From contig CM040090.1 in the NCBI GenBank assembly GCA_022496805.1, forward strand, positions 17,540,001 through 17,604,000: a DNA stretch of 64,000 nucleotides. The letters run 5' to 3'. Source of the stretch: Pohlia nutans. Taxonomy: Eukaryota; Streptophyta; Bryopsida; Bryales; Mniaceae. Shown here one piece after another: positions 46,518 through 56,302 of the stretch. Position numbers and translations under genes: made by a program. The stretch's first letter is position 1. The number at the start of each line of letters is the position of its first letter. Below the pieces are notes generated by a model that made no database searches, was not told the origin of the DNA, and saw only the letters and a program-made list of their open reading frames with translations.

Positions 46518-46952
46518 TCAATGCAAAAAAGATTTGTTGTGTCCACCTCCCAAACGAGCATCAGTCACCGTTGCACTTGGACCATCAAGCCGAGGAAATT
46601 CAAAGAGGTCACCAGCTGCATAAGCACTGCCATCTAGTTGCCTTGCATTGCCATGATCTCTATACTCTCCAACTGCAATAATTGGTGCATTGGGGCGCGG
46701 AGGGACGGAACCGTTCTCTAGAACACTTCATGTCTGGCATCCATATACAGGAATGATGTTGCCTTTCTCCAACATAGTTTGGCAAATAGGGCATGGTTTC
46801 TCTTGGTTGTGTATCTGGGCAAAAAGGCATGACCAACAAAACATGTGACCGCACAAGGTTAGCACTGAATTTGTGGCTTGTTTCTTGCAAATGTTGCATG
46901 TCAACACATTTCGTTCATGTGCTTCGTCACAATCGGTGTGGGAGCTCACCAA
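46518..46952 (-). pseudogene. RMA/RNF5-like RING E3 ligase fragment, broken
   Basis: The frame from about 46950 encodes a RING-HC finger of the RMA/RNF5 kind: CNICKKQATNSVLTLCGHMF, CWSCLF and CPIC, followed by the family-like IIPVYG. It then stops at 46728 (CQT-stop). A second frame continues the apparent protein after the stop (PPRPNAPIIAVGEY, GDLFEFPRLDG) to a stop at 46518, which points to a frameshift. There is no ATG upstream in frame and no C-terminal membrane segment. It could be a decayed gene or an isolated captured fragment in this transposon-rich region. An unrecognised intron is a less likely alternative. Confidence 0.65.
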
Positions 46953-47738
46953 TCCGTTAATGAGCGTCTTTCCTCTGACTCGCTAGCTTGCTTCAGTGCC
47001 TTCAACTCTTAATGAATACTCTAGGAATGCTCCTAGCACATATATGAAGAGAGTGAGGCTAGATGTGTGTTTTTCCTTCAATCTGTATAGAATTGAGTGA
47101 TTCACTATAACTCATATTCTAAATCGCACTTCCGTACGTCTAGGCTTACTTTAGCAATCCCAAGCAAGCATCTAATTACGACACTCATATATTGATTTCT
47201 CTAATCAACCTTACGCATCTTTTGAGACACCATCTCGCCTATGTCACGAGTCAGACTGCATTAGGGATGTTGTTTGTGGTTGAATTTATTGCCGGAGCTA
47301 GTAGATGAAGCCTCAGTGGAAGGATGCTCAACTGAATTACACTCACTCCTTGTCTCGGGTACCAAGCAAATTAAAACTTTGAAGCCCTAATCATTGTAAG
47401 CACTAGCTAGAAGTTGTAAGTGCTTAGAGTTGTATATATGACCTTGAGTCAAAGCCTGAATATATGCTCCATAATTTGGACTCAGTTATCTAATCCTCGA
47501 TAGTAGAATGTTTAGTTTGGTGAGCCTCGGTAGCTTGGATGAATTTCTTAGGCTATTCGTCAACAAGCCCCATGCAACAGGGTGTGCCCATTTATACATC
47601 AATTAATCACAAAGAATTCTCTAGAAGCGTGCATGGGGTTTTGAGGTTTAATTGAATGGTACTAGATCACTCAAATGTCCTACCCTCCATGAGGTGTTGT
47701 AGTAAATCAACCATATTATGTTAAAAAAATAACAGTTC
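46953..47738. other. Intergenic, nothing recognised
   Basis: No coding frame, RNA or clear repeat is seen. It may include decayed upstream parts of the RING pseudogene, but no splice-consistent exon could be found. Confidence 0.45.
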
Positions 47739-48230
47739 CAAAAGGTGTGTGATTTCAAAGTTAAATAGAGTTTGGATTGAATTTTCAAAAGTGAAAGTCA
47801 AGTAGTTCAGCAATGACATATGTCAACACCTCTCCATTGCAATTTCTCATGTGAAGAATTGACTCACACATATTTTATTGTGAATTTTATAAGTGACAGT
47901 GATCTGTCCATATATGATTGAGGAAAAAATTTATATGTATAAATATGAAAGGAGTTGGTACATTGGTCAAGATGGGAATATATGCACTAATAGAACACGA
48001 ACAAGAGAACACAATCAAAAATATAAGAAAGGATTACAAACTTCCAAACACAAGAAGTATTGCATAGTACATGTGTTGTATTTGTTTGTATTTGCTATTT
48101 TTTGAGGTATTTGCATTTTTTTGGTGTTTTGTAGATAGGTGTTTTGGTAGCTACAAAACTCCAAAGCAAAATTTTACTTTTGAAGTGCATGCGTGAGACA
48201 AAGCCCGACATTTGAATTTCAAACATTGGT
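47739..48230 (+). mobile_element. Degraded, truncated family-1 element (copy D)
   Basis: The sequence follows the interior of the 810-bp element in the same order: GGTGTGTGATTTCAAAGTTA, TGTCAACACCTCTCC, AACACAATC and CTTCCAAACACAAGAA. Many substitutions are present, and both TTAA termini are missing. It ends next to the Harbinger-type MITE at 48253. Confidence 0.75.
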
Positions 48231-48252
48231 GCTTGGTTTGGAATGGATCTTA

Positions 48253-49380
48253 GAGCCACTTCACACCATGGCCATTGCAAATTGAGAGGCTGTAGAATTG
48301 AGTGACCAAACATCGTTCGGAGTCTAAAGAAATAGGCCTAAAATAGGGAATAAAATATATTCTTGATTTTTTATGATGAAAATCAACGGCTCTCGATCAT
48401 AGTTTGGGTTTCCATTCCTAGGTTTGGGCTTGATATGGGTATCCCTTCTTGAACTCTCTGGACTTTATAAGATTGTCCTTTTGGAAATGAAAAAACTATT
48501 GGAAATTTACAAAAATTACATGGTGTTATAGACAGGACGTTGGTACACAATAATTATGTGCTATATAGTTCAAATTCAAAACTTGAATTTTTTTTCCTAA
48601 TTTAACATATCTAGAACCTGGTCACATTATAGTAGTGAAGGGACTCTGTATTTAAGGTTTTTTTATTAAAATAAATAGTCATGCATGTTAATAAATTTGT
48701 ATTTAAGTGTATCATATGGTCTTAAGAAAAAGACATGGTGAAATCATAGTCCTTATAGTGAGTTTAGATTGTGTAAGAAATATGTGATTCTTGAAAGTTC
48801 CTATAAATAAGGAAATATAGTAATACATAAAATTAAGCATCAACATTAAGCATAAATGTGATCCAAACACATATTTAACTAAATTTCATGTTTATGAACT
48901 AAGTCATTATAAATTGGTATCCCGGATTGATGCTTTAATTTGCTTCAAATCTGGAATTCAGATAGTTCTAGATTTGATAATAAAAGAATGAAAATGAATA
49001 TTAGAAATGTTCAATTTTCTTGTTCAGTAGTATTTTGGATGGAGCATTTCTACTCTCTCATAAATTTGTCATCAAATTCTGTAAATCGAAATTATGTAAT
49101 TCCTAACACACATTAAATGAGTTAAAGATGATAGTGTTTTAGTGAGTCATTCCTTTTTGATACCCATATCATGCTTGAACCGTCCTGTCCGACCCAAATT
49201 TCTTTCGAGAATCCGTTACATTAATCAAACTGTGCTACCATGAAGACATTGTGAAGGGCGACGGCCTTTGGACTTCGGCTTCTAATGTGAAGGGTCGAGA
49301 GGCCAAATTCTTGATTTCTTACAATATGATCGGTGGAAATTGACGCACTCTCAACCTTCGATCATAGTGTCAAGCGGTTC
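48253..49380. mobile_element. Harbinger/Tourist-like MITE split by a nested insertion
   Basis: The outer parts (48253 to about 48417 and about 49190 to 49380) align with the intact MITE at 55079-55440. Both ends have a TTA target duplication (48250-48252 and 49381-49383). The termini GAGCCACTTCACACCATGGCC and CGATCATAGTGTCAAGCGGTT are degraded inverted repeats. About 770 bp of unrelated AT-rich sequence is inserted in the middle. That insert has its own imperfect inverted ends around GATATGGGTATC (near 48432 and 49159). Confidence 0.75.
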
Positions 49381-49383
49381 TTA

Positions 49384-50042
49384 CGATAGGTTGCAAAAAC
49401 ATGCCTCTGCAACCACAGTGTGGTTATATGGCTGTGAAGGGTTAGGAATGTTATGTGCCAGTGGCAACAGAAATAGCAACTTCGAACCTTTACCATTTCC
49501 AGTTTTCCACCACCCCCACCAGAATAGGCACCCTGTAGCGCACACTCACTAATTCCGAGCGGGAAAGTAACATGCAGGAAATACTGTAGGCCGCTAAATA
49601 GATCGACCTACCGTACACTAATCCAGCGCCATTGTTCTCCAGCCATTCACGTCGTCAGTCGTCTCTCCCAGTTACTACAGTACTGACAGTCGATGGCTAT
49701 GGTGTCTGCTTTTGCACTACTAAACCTTAAACCCTAACCATCCACACTGACAAAAATTCTTTCTGTGCACGATCGTTGACTTCGTTGTGGATACGGATCC
49801 GCACCGCATTCATGGTACACTTGTCAACGGTATTGGTGAATCTAATCCCACACTCAGCGATCCAGTTGCTGCTGCGGCGGCGACCCGGCGGTTGTTGCTA
49901 TAACGATCGCCTCCATTCGATTCGGAGCTTTTGTCTCCACATTACTCTGTTTCTAGATTTCACGCACTAGCAACACTCCGTGTCGAACTTGGAAATTTGA
50001 TGACAATGGGAGCTCAAGAGGTGAATTTTTTGAGTTTGTGGC
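49384..50042. promoter_or_regulatory. Upstream region of the glycosyltransferase gene
   Basis: The sequence becomes less AT-rich toward 50042 and includes AAACCCTAACC at about 49730-49740, a plant telo-box-like motif. It is probably promoter and 5' UTR; the transcription start cannot be placed. Confidence 0.4.
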
Positions 50043-51614
50043 ATGAGGGCGGATGCAGTACGAGTGTGTGAGCGTGGCTTGATTGAATCAGATTTTGATT
50101 TGATGGCGAAACTTCATGGAAGCAAGATGGCAGCGCTGGGGAAGACGAGGTTTGTGTCGTGGACTTTTGTTTCTGCGGCGTTAGTATCCACGGCGTTGCT
50201 ATGTCACACGTTGGCGTTGATGCTGGTACCAGGGACAATGGAAACCTTGTCAGTCAGGAAGCGCTGTAGGGACGATGTCACGGGGTTTTCCGGGGATTTG
50301 CGGGAGGTTGAATTTGCGTGGAACAGGTTGTGTTTCGGCCCGCCACCTGCGAAGCTAACAATGGCGCTCTTCGTAAAAACCTGGCCTATCGGCGGAACCC
50401 CAGGGGGACTAGAACGGCACGCCATGACGCTTCATCAAGCGCTGGCGGATCGCGGGCACGAGGTGCACGTCATCACGGTGGACGTAGGGCCGGAGAGAAG
50501 ACTCGGGGAGGTCATGGACAAAGAACTCCACATCCACTTCGTGAAAGGAAACGCGGCTGGCAAGTACGACCACGAGACGGCGTACAAGGCATTTTTAGAG
50601 CTCAATGAAACGATTCCGTTTGACATCGTGCACACAGAAAGCGTGGCGCTTATGCACTACCGCGCGCGCGGAATTGAAAATCTTGTCGCGACCTGGCACG
50701 GGATTGCGTTCGAGGTTGTGCACACCGACATTGTAGCAGATCTCGTGTTTCGCAAAGCAGGAGAACCACGAACGCCGGAGCGGCTACAGAGTTTGACGGG
50801 GCGACTGACCAAGGTTTCCGATGAAATTCGGTTCTTCAAAGCGTATCGTCATCACGTTGCCATTAGCGATTACGTTGGCGATGTGCTGCGCACGATTTAC
50901 GAGCTTCCCGTGGAGAATGTGAACGTGATTTTCAACGGCGTGGATGATACGAAGTTCCGCCCTGACGCGGCTCTTGGTGCTCTGTTTCGTGCGAAGCATG
51001 GCGTGCCCGGTAACGCGAGCTTGGTGCTCGGGGCCGCGGGGCGTCTCGTGCAAGACAAAGGTCACCCGGTGCTGTTCGAGGCGTTTGCAAAAATTCTTGA
51101 GACACACAAGGACGTTTACCTGCTCGTTGCCGGGGCCGGCCCGTGGGGCGACCGTTACAAGGAGCTTTCCCCGAATGCTTTGATGATCGGCGCCTTGCCG
51201 CCTGCGGAGCTCGCGGAATTTTACAACGCGCTGGACATTTTCGTGAACCCTACGTTGCGGAGCCAGGGCTTGGACCTTACGCTTCTTGAGTCTATGCAAT
51301 GTGCGAAACCGTTGCTCGCTACAAAATTCTCCAGCATCACTAGGAGTGTCATTGTTGATAAAGCTTTAGGTTACACTTTCTCCCCCAATGTGGATGCTCT
51401 TGTTGCTGCTCTTGAGACGGTTATCAGTGACGGGAAAGAGGTGCTAAGAACGAAAGGCGCGGCGTGTAAACAGTACGCGGCGAATCTCTTCACCGCCACG
51501 AAGATGGGGTCCGCTTATGAGCGGTTGTTCTTGTGTATCAAAGACGATCGGTACTGTCACTACCCCTTGCCTAGCGATCAGTGCCAGCCGACAAAACCCT
51601 ACTTCCAACGCTGA
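50043..51614 (+). CDS. Family 4 (GT-B) glycosyltransferase, intronless
   Basis: This is a predicted GT4-type retaining glycosyltransferase of 523 residues in a single exon. A hydrophobic segment at about residues 36-62 fits a type II membrane anchor or signal anchor, so a Golgi or ER location is likely. The N-terminal Rossmann lobe begins KLTMALFVKTWPIGGTPGGL and continues with HEVHVITVDVG and DIVHTESVALMHY. The C-terminal lobe has VIFNGVDDTKFRP, LGAAGRLVQDKGHPVLFEAF, LLVAGAGPWGDRYKEL and the donor-site helix region LDLTLLESMQCAKPLLATKF. The gene is clearly richer in G and C than its surroundings and has no introns, unlike every other intact gene here. That suggests retroposition or acquisition in an ancestor, although intronless members are plausible in non-seed plants. 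Sugar donor and acceptor are unknown. An internal ATG at about residue 21 is a possible alternative start. Confidence 0.85.
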   Translation: MRADAVRVCERGLIESDFDLMAKLHGSKMAALGKTRFVSWTFVSAALVSTALLCHTLALMLVPGTMETLSVRKRCRDDVTGFSGDLREVEFAWNRLCFGPPPAKLTMALFVKTWPIGGTPGGLERHAMTLHQALADRGHEVHVITVDVGPERRLGEVMDKELHIHFVKGNAAGKYDHETAYKAFLELNETIPFDIVHTESVALMHYRARGIENLVATWHGIAFEVVHTDIVADLVFRKAGEPRTPERLQSLTGRLTKVSDEIRFFKAYRHHVAISDYVGDVLRTIYELPVENVNVIFNGVDDTKFRPDAALGALFRAKHGVPGNASLVLGAAGRLVQDKGHPVLFEAFAKILETHKDVYLLVAGAGPWGDRYKELSPNALMIGALPPAELAEFYNALDIFVNPTLRSQGLDLTLLESMQCAKPLLATKFSSITRSVIVDKALGYTFSPNVDALVAALETVISDGKEVLRTKGAACKQYAANLFTATKMGSAYERLFLCIKDDRYCHYPLPSDQCQPTKPYFQR

Positions 51615-52759
51615 TCATGGCAATTTAGAAGTCGCAAACTGGGGTTTAGGGTTTTTCCTCCCCCTTGCGATCGTTCCAAAGCTTTGGAATGATTTGGTTG
51701 AAATGGTTTTTCAACCTGCCTGGATTTAGAGGGTGGAAGTCTTTCATTGAAGTATTCTACTAGCAGCTGCCGCAACATTGTGCCCGGAGTTTGCTGACGA
51801 AGAAGGCGATCGAACTTATGCCACATGAAGCTGCGGAGCTACTAGAAACAACCCACTGGCAACCCTTGCCGTCTCTGATTAAGACGGTACACTTTTATCA
51901 ACTTGCTGGACGAGAATTCTTGTTGATTCATTAGTTATATACACTGTAAACAAAACTATTCGTGAGGGACTTAGAATTTGAGCTTGTTTGAGTTATTGAG
52001 GTGATTCATGTCAGCACAGGTATTCCCTAGATTTCTGACCGGAGCATCTGAATCTAGTACTGTCAGTCGCTAGCGAAGAGTATGACAGTCGAAGTGCGAT
52101 CTTAACAATTATTTGGTTACTTGAGGGCTAGCTTTCAGAGATTAGTGTTTAAGATTAGCTTGGGTCGATCTCATTCAGGCCTTGAACTGAGCTCTTAGCC
52201 AGTTTTTACGATTTTGGATTACGAGATAAGATTGCAGAAATCGAGACTGTTCCAGTGTTGCAGATAAACGGTGTATTCTAAATTGCAGAAACCATTTTGA
52301 ATGCCCAAATTATCCAATTCAAAAGCTATTGCATCGTGATTTCCTACTCTTGCGCACCATTTACTCTATTTCATTTACTTTTCCATGTTACATCACCAAC
52401 TCTCATCAGACTACAAGTCATCGATTGAAATGCGGGAATTGCTACTTGGTAGCAGGAGTACAATACCCTCTAATAAGTATCCGCTCATTCCCACGAAAAG
52501 GAGAATTTCGAAATGGTACTGTTTACTCAAAATCCTTCAATTCAGGAGTCATAAAATGTATTGGATAGATAACAGAGTCCATTTTCATGGTATAACAAGT
52601 TTGCAAAATGAAAAATCACATTTTCATGTCTTCTTTCATGTACATGATATCTCCACTTGTCGCTCAAATGTCCAAACCGCGATAGTCTTAGACAAGCACG
52701 TAAAAACTCTTACCAGATTAGAACGAAGACTAGGCCTTGCTCTGCCGCTACTCCAGGAA
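51615..52759. other. Intergenic, no gene seen
   Basis: This is the 3' flank of the glycosyltransferase gene followed by AT-rich sequence. A 127-codon frame at 52385-52768 has no family resemblance and no splice context, so I leave it uncalled. Confidence 0.5.
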
Positions 52760-52762
52760 CTA

Positions 52763-53075
52763 GAATAACAAGAAATCTTGTGCTTTGATTTGTAAATGAG
52801 CGAAAAAGATTCTACGATTGACCTGTGTAATTGATTAGGGTTTAAGGTTTAGGGTTTACAATTGACCTGTGTTGGGATGAGAGTAGAGCTTTGTACTTCG
52901 AGTCAACAAAGTATGTATCTCACGTTTGTTTAGAAGAACATCCACAGGTCTTAGCATAAACCTTGAACCCTAAACCCTGCTGGGATGAGAGGAGAGCTTT
53001 GTAACTTGATTCACTTTTGTTTGGAAGAACATCCACATATACCGTAAACCGTAAATCCTTAAACCCACACAGGTC
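52763..53075 (+). repeat. Upstream copy of a repeat that brackets PAI exon 1
   Basis: The blocks AACAAGAAATCTTGTGCTTT, ATTGACCTGTGTTGGGATGA, ATCTCACGTTTGTTT, GCTGGGATGAGAGGAGAGCT and ACATCCACATA recur in the same order at 53852-54118, inside intron 1. The copy also carries AAACCCTA/TTTAGGGT telomere-like motifs at about 52838-52858 and 52968-52978. Confidence 0.8.
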
Positions 53076-53148
53076 TTCCTCTGCCGCTGCGGTGACGTGT
53101 GAGCAAGTGAGTGATTAGGGTTTGTCGTCGATTGCTGTTACGGAAATC

Positions 53149-55757
53149 ATGCTTACTGTGTGCGGACATGGCCATGTGCTGAAGGAGACGCCTTGCATTT
53201 CTCCGCGGGTCGCAATTCGTAAGCCGTCATTGAGTCTCCGCAATGCAAACGGCGTGGCGATTGGACGACAATCGAGGCGATTTGCATCGCATTCTGAGTC
53301 CGTGGAAACGGCAAATGGCGTGGCTGTTGGGCGACAATCCAGGCTATTTGCATCGCAAATTGAGCCCGTGGAAACGGCGAGTGATGTGATGATAAAGATG
53401 TGCGGGATCACAAGTGCAGAAGACGCCGCGGCCGCTGCGCAAGCGGGCGCGGATTACATCGGCATGATCGTGTGGCCCAAGTCCAAGAGGTCCGTGTCTG
53501 TGAGCCTCGCACGCGAGATTGCGGCTGCGGCCAGGGAGCATGGCGCGCAACCAGTTGGTGTGTTCGTGGATGAGAGTGCTGCGGAGATCGAGAGAGCTTG
53601 CAGTGATGCCAATCTCGCCATCGCCCAGGTCAGGCTTTGAATCCCAGAAAACCCTAAACCCTAAAACCCTAAACCTTGATACTCCTAAAAGTAGAATGAC
53701 AAGAACTCTTGTGCTGTGATTTGTAACCTTGGTAATCCTGATAGCAGAATAACAAGAATCTTGTGCTTTGATTTGTAACCTTGGTAATCCTGAAAGTCGG
53801 ATAACAAGAATCTTGTGCTTTGATTTGTAACCTTGGTAATCCTGAAAGTCGAATAACAAGAAATCTTGTGCTTTGATTTGTGTTTTCAACGAATTGAGCG
53901 AATGTTTTTCTACGATTGACCTGTGTTGGGATGAGAGTAGAGCTTTGTAATTCGACTCAACAAAGTATGCATCTCACGTTTGTTTGGAAGAGCAACCACA
54001 GGTTTTAGCATAAACCTTAAACCCTGCTGGGATGAGAGGAGAGCTTTGTAATTTGATTCACTTTTGTTTGGAAGGACATCCACATACACCATAAACCCTA
54101 AATCCCAAAACCCACATCTAAATTGCTCAATTTGGAATGCTCCGGACTAGATATAGTTTGTGTTTGTAGTGTAGTTTGTAATATAGAAGACCGAAAGAAT
54201 TCAACATCGGGGTATATGGATACTCCTTGGTCTAATGCTTTGAAGACCCCGATCCAGGGTTCTGGATATTATTTGAAGACCTTGTAAATCCCAAATCTTA
54301 CAAAATGGAATGAGTAGGGTTCGTGATAAGGCTGCAATGGTTGTTACTTGTAGGGTCTAATAGTTTTTTTAAACAGAAAGGGGTTTATCTCATTCATAGG
54401 AGCTTTGGACAACACCCAGGTTCTACAATGACTAAGAGCCCTTTTATTTTTAGAGAAGCTCTTTAATTCTTGGAGGAGCCCTTTTATTCTTGCTTTTGTC
54501 TCTCTTAAGAGCCAAAGATATAGATTGGAAGATTGAGACAATTCTCATGCATGGGGTCATGGATGATAGGGAGTTTCCTGCATAGGCGATGCGAGTTTTC
54601 TCATCACTGTAGCAAATAGCTAAGTCCTAAAATTGCTATAAAATGTCATGTTGATATTTGCACGGTTGACAGTTGCACGGCGATGGCGCGAGGTCTTCTC
54701 TTCTCCAAGGCTTACCGGAGTCCTTGAAGGTGATTTATGTGTTGCACGCCAACAAAAATGGAGTCATTCAGACTTCCTTCCCTCAAAGTGAAGAGGGCCC
54801 TTTGGTTGACTGGGTGTTGGTTGATGGATTACAAGGAGGAAGGTATGATTCACACTCACAACTGACCGCCATGAATGTGGCACAGTTGAAGACCCTCGTA
54901 GACCAATAAATCAAAAACCTTATAGAGTAGAGGGAGTAGGTTTGTGATCAGGCCGGAATGGTTGTGCAAGTTTGTCAGCTTACGGTCTAACAAAGTTTTT
55001 ATTAGAAGGGGTTATCTCATCAAGTCATCAACCTTTGCTGTTTATAAACATACCAAGCGGTCCTCTAATCCTCTATAAGGGCCGCTTCACACTATGGCCG
55101 TCCAAGTCGAGAGGCCGTGGGATTGAGAGTCCAAAGTTCGTTGAGAGTCCAAAGAAATCTACTGAAAATAGGCAATAAAATATAGTTTTCATTTTTTATA
55201 AAAGAAATCCACGGCCTCTCGACCATAGTTTGGGTTTCCATTCTCGTTAGACCCAAACTTCCTCCCGAGAGGCCGTCACCTTGGTCAAAAAGTGTTGCCA
55301 TGTAAGCATTTTGGAGGTCCATGGCTTTTGGACTTTGGCCTCTAGTGTGAAGGGTCGAGAGGCCAAACCCATGGTTTCTTGCAATTTGATTGGTGAAAAT
55401 CGACGGCCTCTCGACCTTCGGCCATAGTGTGAAGCGGCCCTAAGACTTTGTCACCTTCAGTACCGGTGATCGTCCTAATGCTTGACACAAAATGGAATGT
55501 GCAGTGGAGAGCAGTTTGATTGGCGAAACTTTCAAGCTCCAAGTATGGAGAGTAGAAGAGGCTGGCTTTTGGCAGGTGGGCTTACTCCCAGTAATGTTGG
55601 TACAGCTCTCTCTCTTGTGACACCGAATGCTGTGGATGTTTCTAGTGGCATTGCGGGGCCTGATGGAATACGCAAAGACCCTGCTCGGATTCAAGCCTTT
55701 ATCAAGGCCGTGCAGAATTCTAGCAGGCTTGTGAAAGACAATTTGTCAAGGTACTAA
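53149..55757 (+). CDS. PAI1: Phosphoribosylanthranilate isomerase (plastid)
   Basis: The enzyme isomerises N-(5-phosphoribosyl)anthranilate in tryptophan synthesis, in plastids of plants (bacterial TrpF). Three exons: 53149-53628, 54673-54842 and 55505-55757, giving 300 residues. The first 80 or so residues are a basic, Ser-rich, acid-poor leader that fits a plastid transit peptide. The TIM-barrel follows: IKMCGITSAEDA with the catalytic Cys at residue 85, AGADYIGMIVWPKSKRSV, IAQLHGDGAR across the exon 1/2 join, WVLVDGLQGG with the catalytic Asp, GWLLAGGLTPSNV and AVDVSSGIAGPDGIRKD. All expected TrpF motifs are present. The gene is convergent with HMG-CoA lyase. Its introns are full of repeats: telo-boxes, a 54-bp tandem array, direct repeats bracketing exons 1 and 2, and a MITE in intron 2. 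Confidence 0.92.
53647..53675. repeat. Telomere-like AAACCCT cluster in PAI intron 1
   Basis: AAAACCCTAAACCCTAAAAC continues with CCTAAACC, giving four near-perfect plant telomere units just after the exon 1 donor. Such telo-boxes are common near transcription starts of plant translation and housekeeping genes; here the cluster is within the first intron. Confidence 0.75.
53695..53880 (+). repeat. 54-bp tandem repeat in PAI intron 1
   Basis: About three and a half units of a 54-bp repeat contain AACAAGAATCTTGTGCTTTG and ATTTGTAACCTTGGTAATCC. The middle units differ by only a few bases. The same unit occurs once upstream of the gene at about 52766-52795. Confidence 0.85.
53852..54118 (+). repeat. 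Intron 1 copy of the repeat that brackets PAI exon 1
   Basis: This is the partner of 52763-53075 in direct orientation. Most blocks are nearly identical, with short deletions. Exon 1 (53149-53628) therefore lies between two direct repeats. Confidence 0.8.
54300..54400 (+). repeat. Direct repeat flanking PAI exon 2 (upstream copy)
   Basis: Blocks GAGTAGGGTTCGTGATAAGG, AATGGTTGT, GGTCTAA and GGGGTTTATCTCAT match 54922-55020 (GAGTAGGTTTGTGATCAGGC and on) in order. Exon 2 lies between the two copies. Confidence 0.65.
54922..55020 (+). repeat. Direct repeat flanking PAI exon 2 (downstream copy)
   Basis: This is the partner of 54300-54400, in intron 2. The copies are diverged but collinear over about 95 bases. 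Confidence 0.65.
55079..55440. mobile_element. Harbinger/Tourist-like MITE in PAI intron 2
   Basis: Perfect terminal inverted repeats start GGGCCGCTTCACACTATGG and end with the exact inverse. They are flanked by TAA duplications at 55076-55078 and 55441-55443. A 3-bp TAA/TTA duplication and GGGCC-type ends are typical of PIF/Harbinger MITEs. Internal repeats of GAGAGGCCGT-like motifs occur on both strands. A second, split copy is at 48253-49380. Confidence 0.88.
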
Positions 55758-56302
55758 TATAAGTAAATGCATAGAATGGTGAGTTGAGCAGAGGATCGGC
55801 GTTTGTGAGAAATGCATAGGTCATAGATCCACATTCAAGGAGCATTTCACTTGATTTTTTTTTCTTGTCCTGCAACACATGAGAGTAAAAAGGAAATGTG
55901 ATGTATTGTGCGCTATGTGCATTCAGTAGCATGAAGTACAATACCATTCACAATTCCTTCATTAGTTCAAAGCATTACATCTGGAGAATCTCCGAGCACA
56001 TGTACACAACATCCAACATTCCACGTAGGTACCAGAATACGACACAAAAGAGTGTAAACAAAATAAGATACATTGTAGATGTTGGCATGATACAAATTGC
56101 AAGTATAATCCCTTAAAGGGATTTCTCAGCTTTCAAACCACTTTGACCATGAATTGCTAATAATGGAGAATTATTCTTATGAACTTTCTTTTTCAAGCAT
56201 CATCCATGACAAAAATAGTATGTACATAAATTTTTAGAATGCAAATTACTTCTATATTTTGAGGCTCCTTTCTAAATTAGGGAAGGACCTTTTAAGGGTT
56301 CT
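55758..56302. other. 3' region between convergent PAI and HMGCL genes
   Basis: This 545-bp AT-rich region contains the two 3' UTRs. No other feature is seen. Confidence 0.6.

Noticed and set aside
52385..52768. 127-codon frame upstream of PAI
   Set aside because: Its end lies in repeat sequence, with no family resemblance and no splice-compatible partner.
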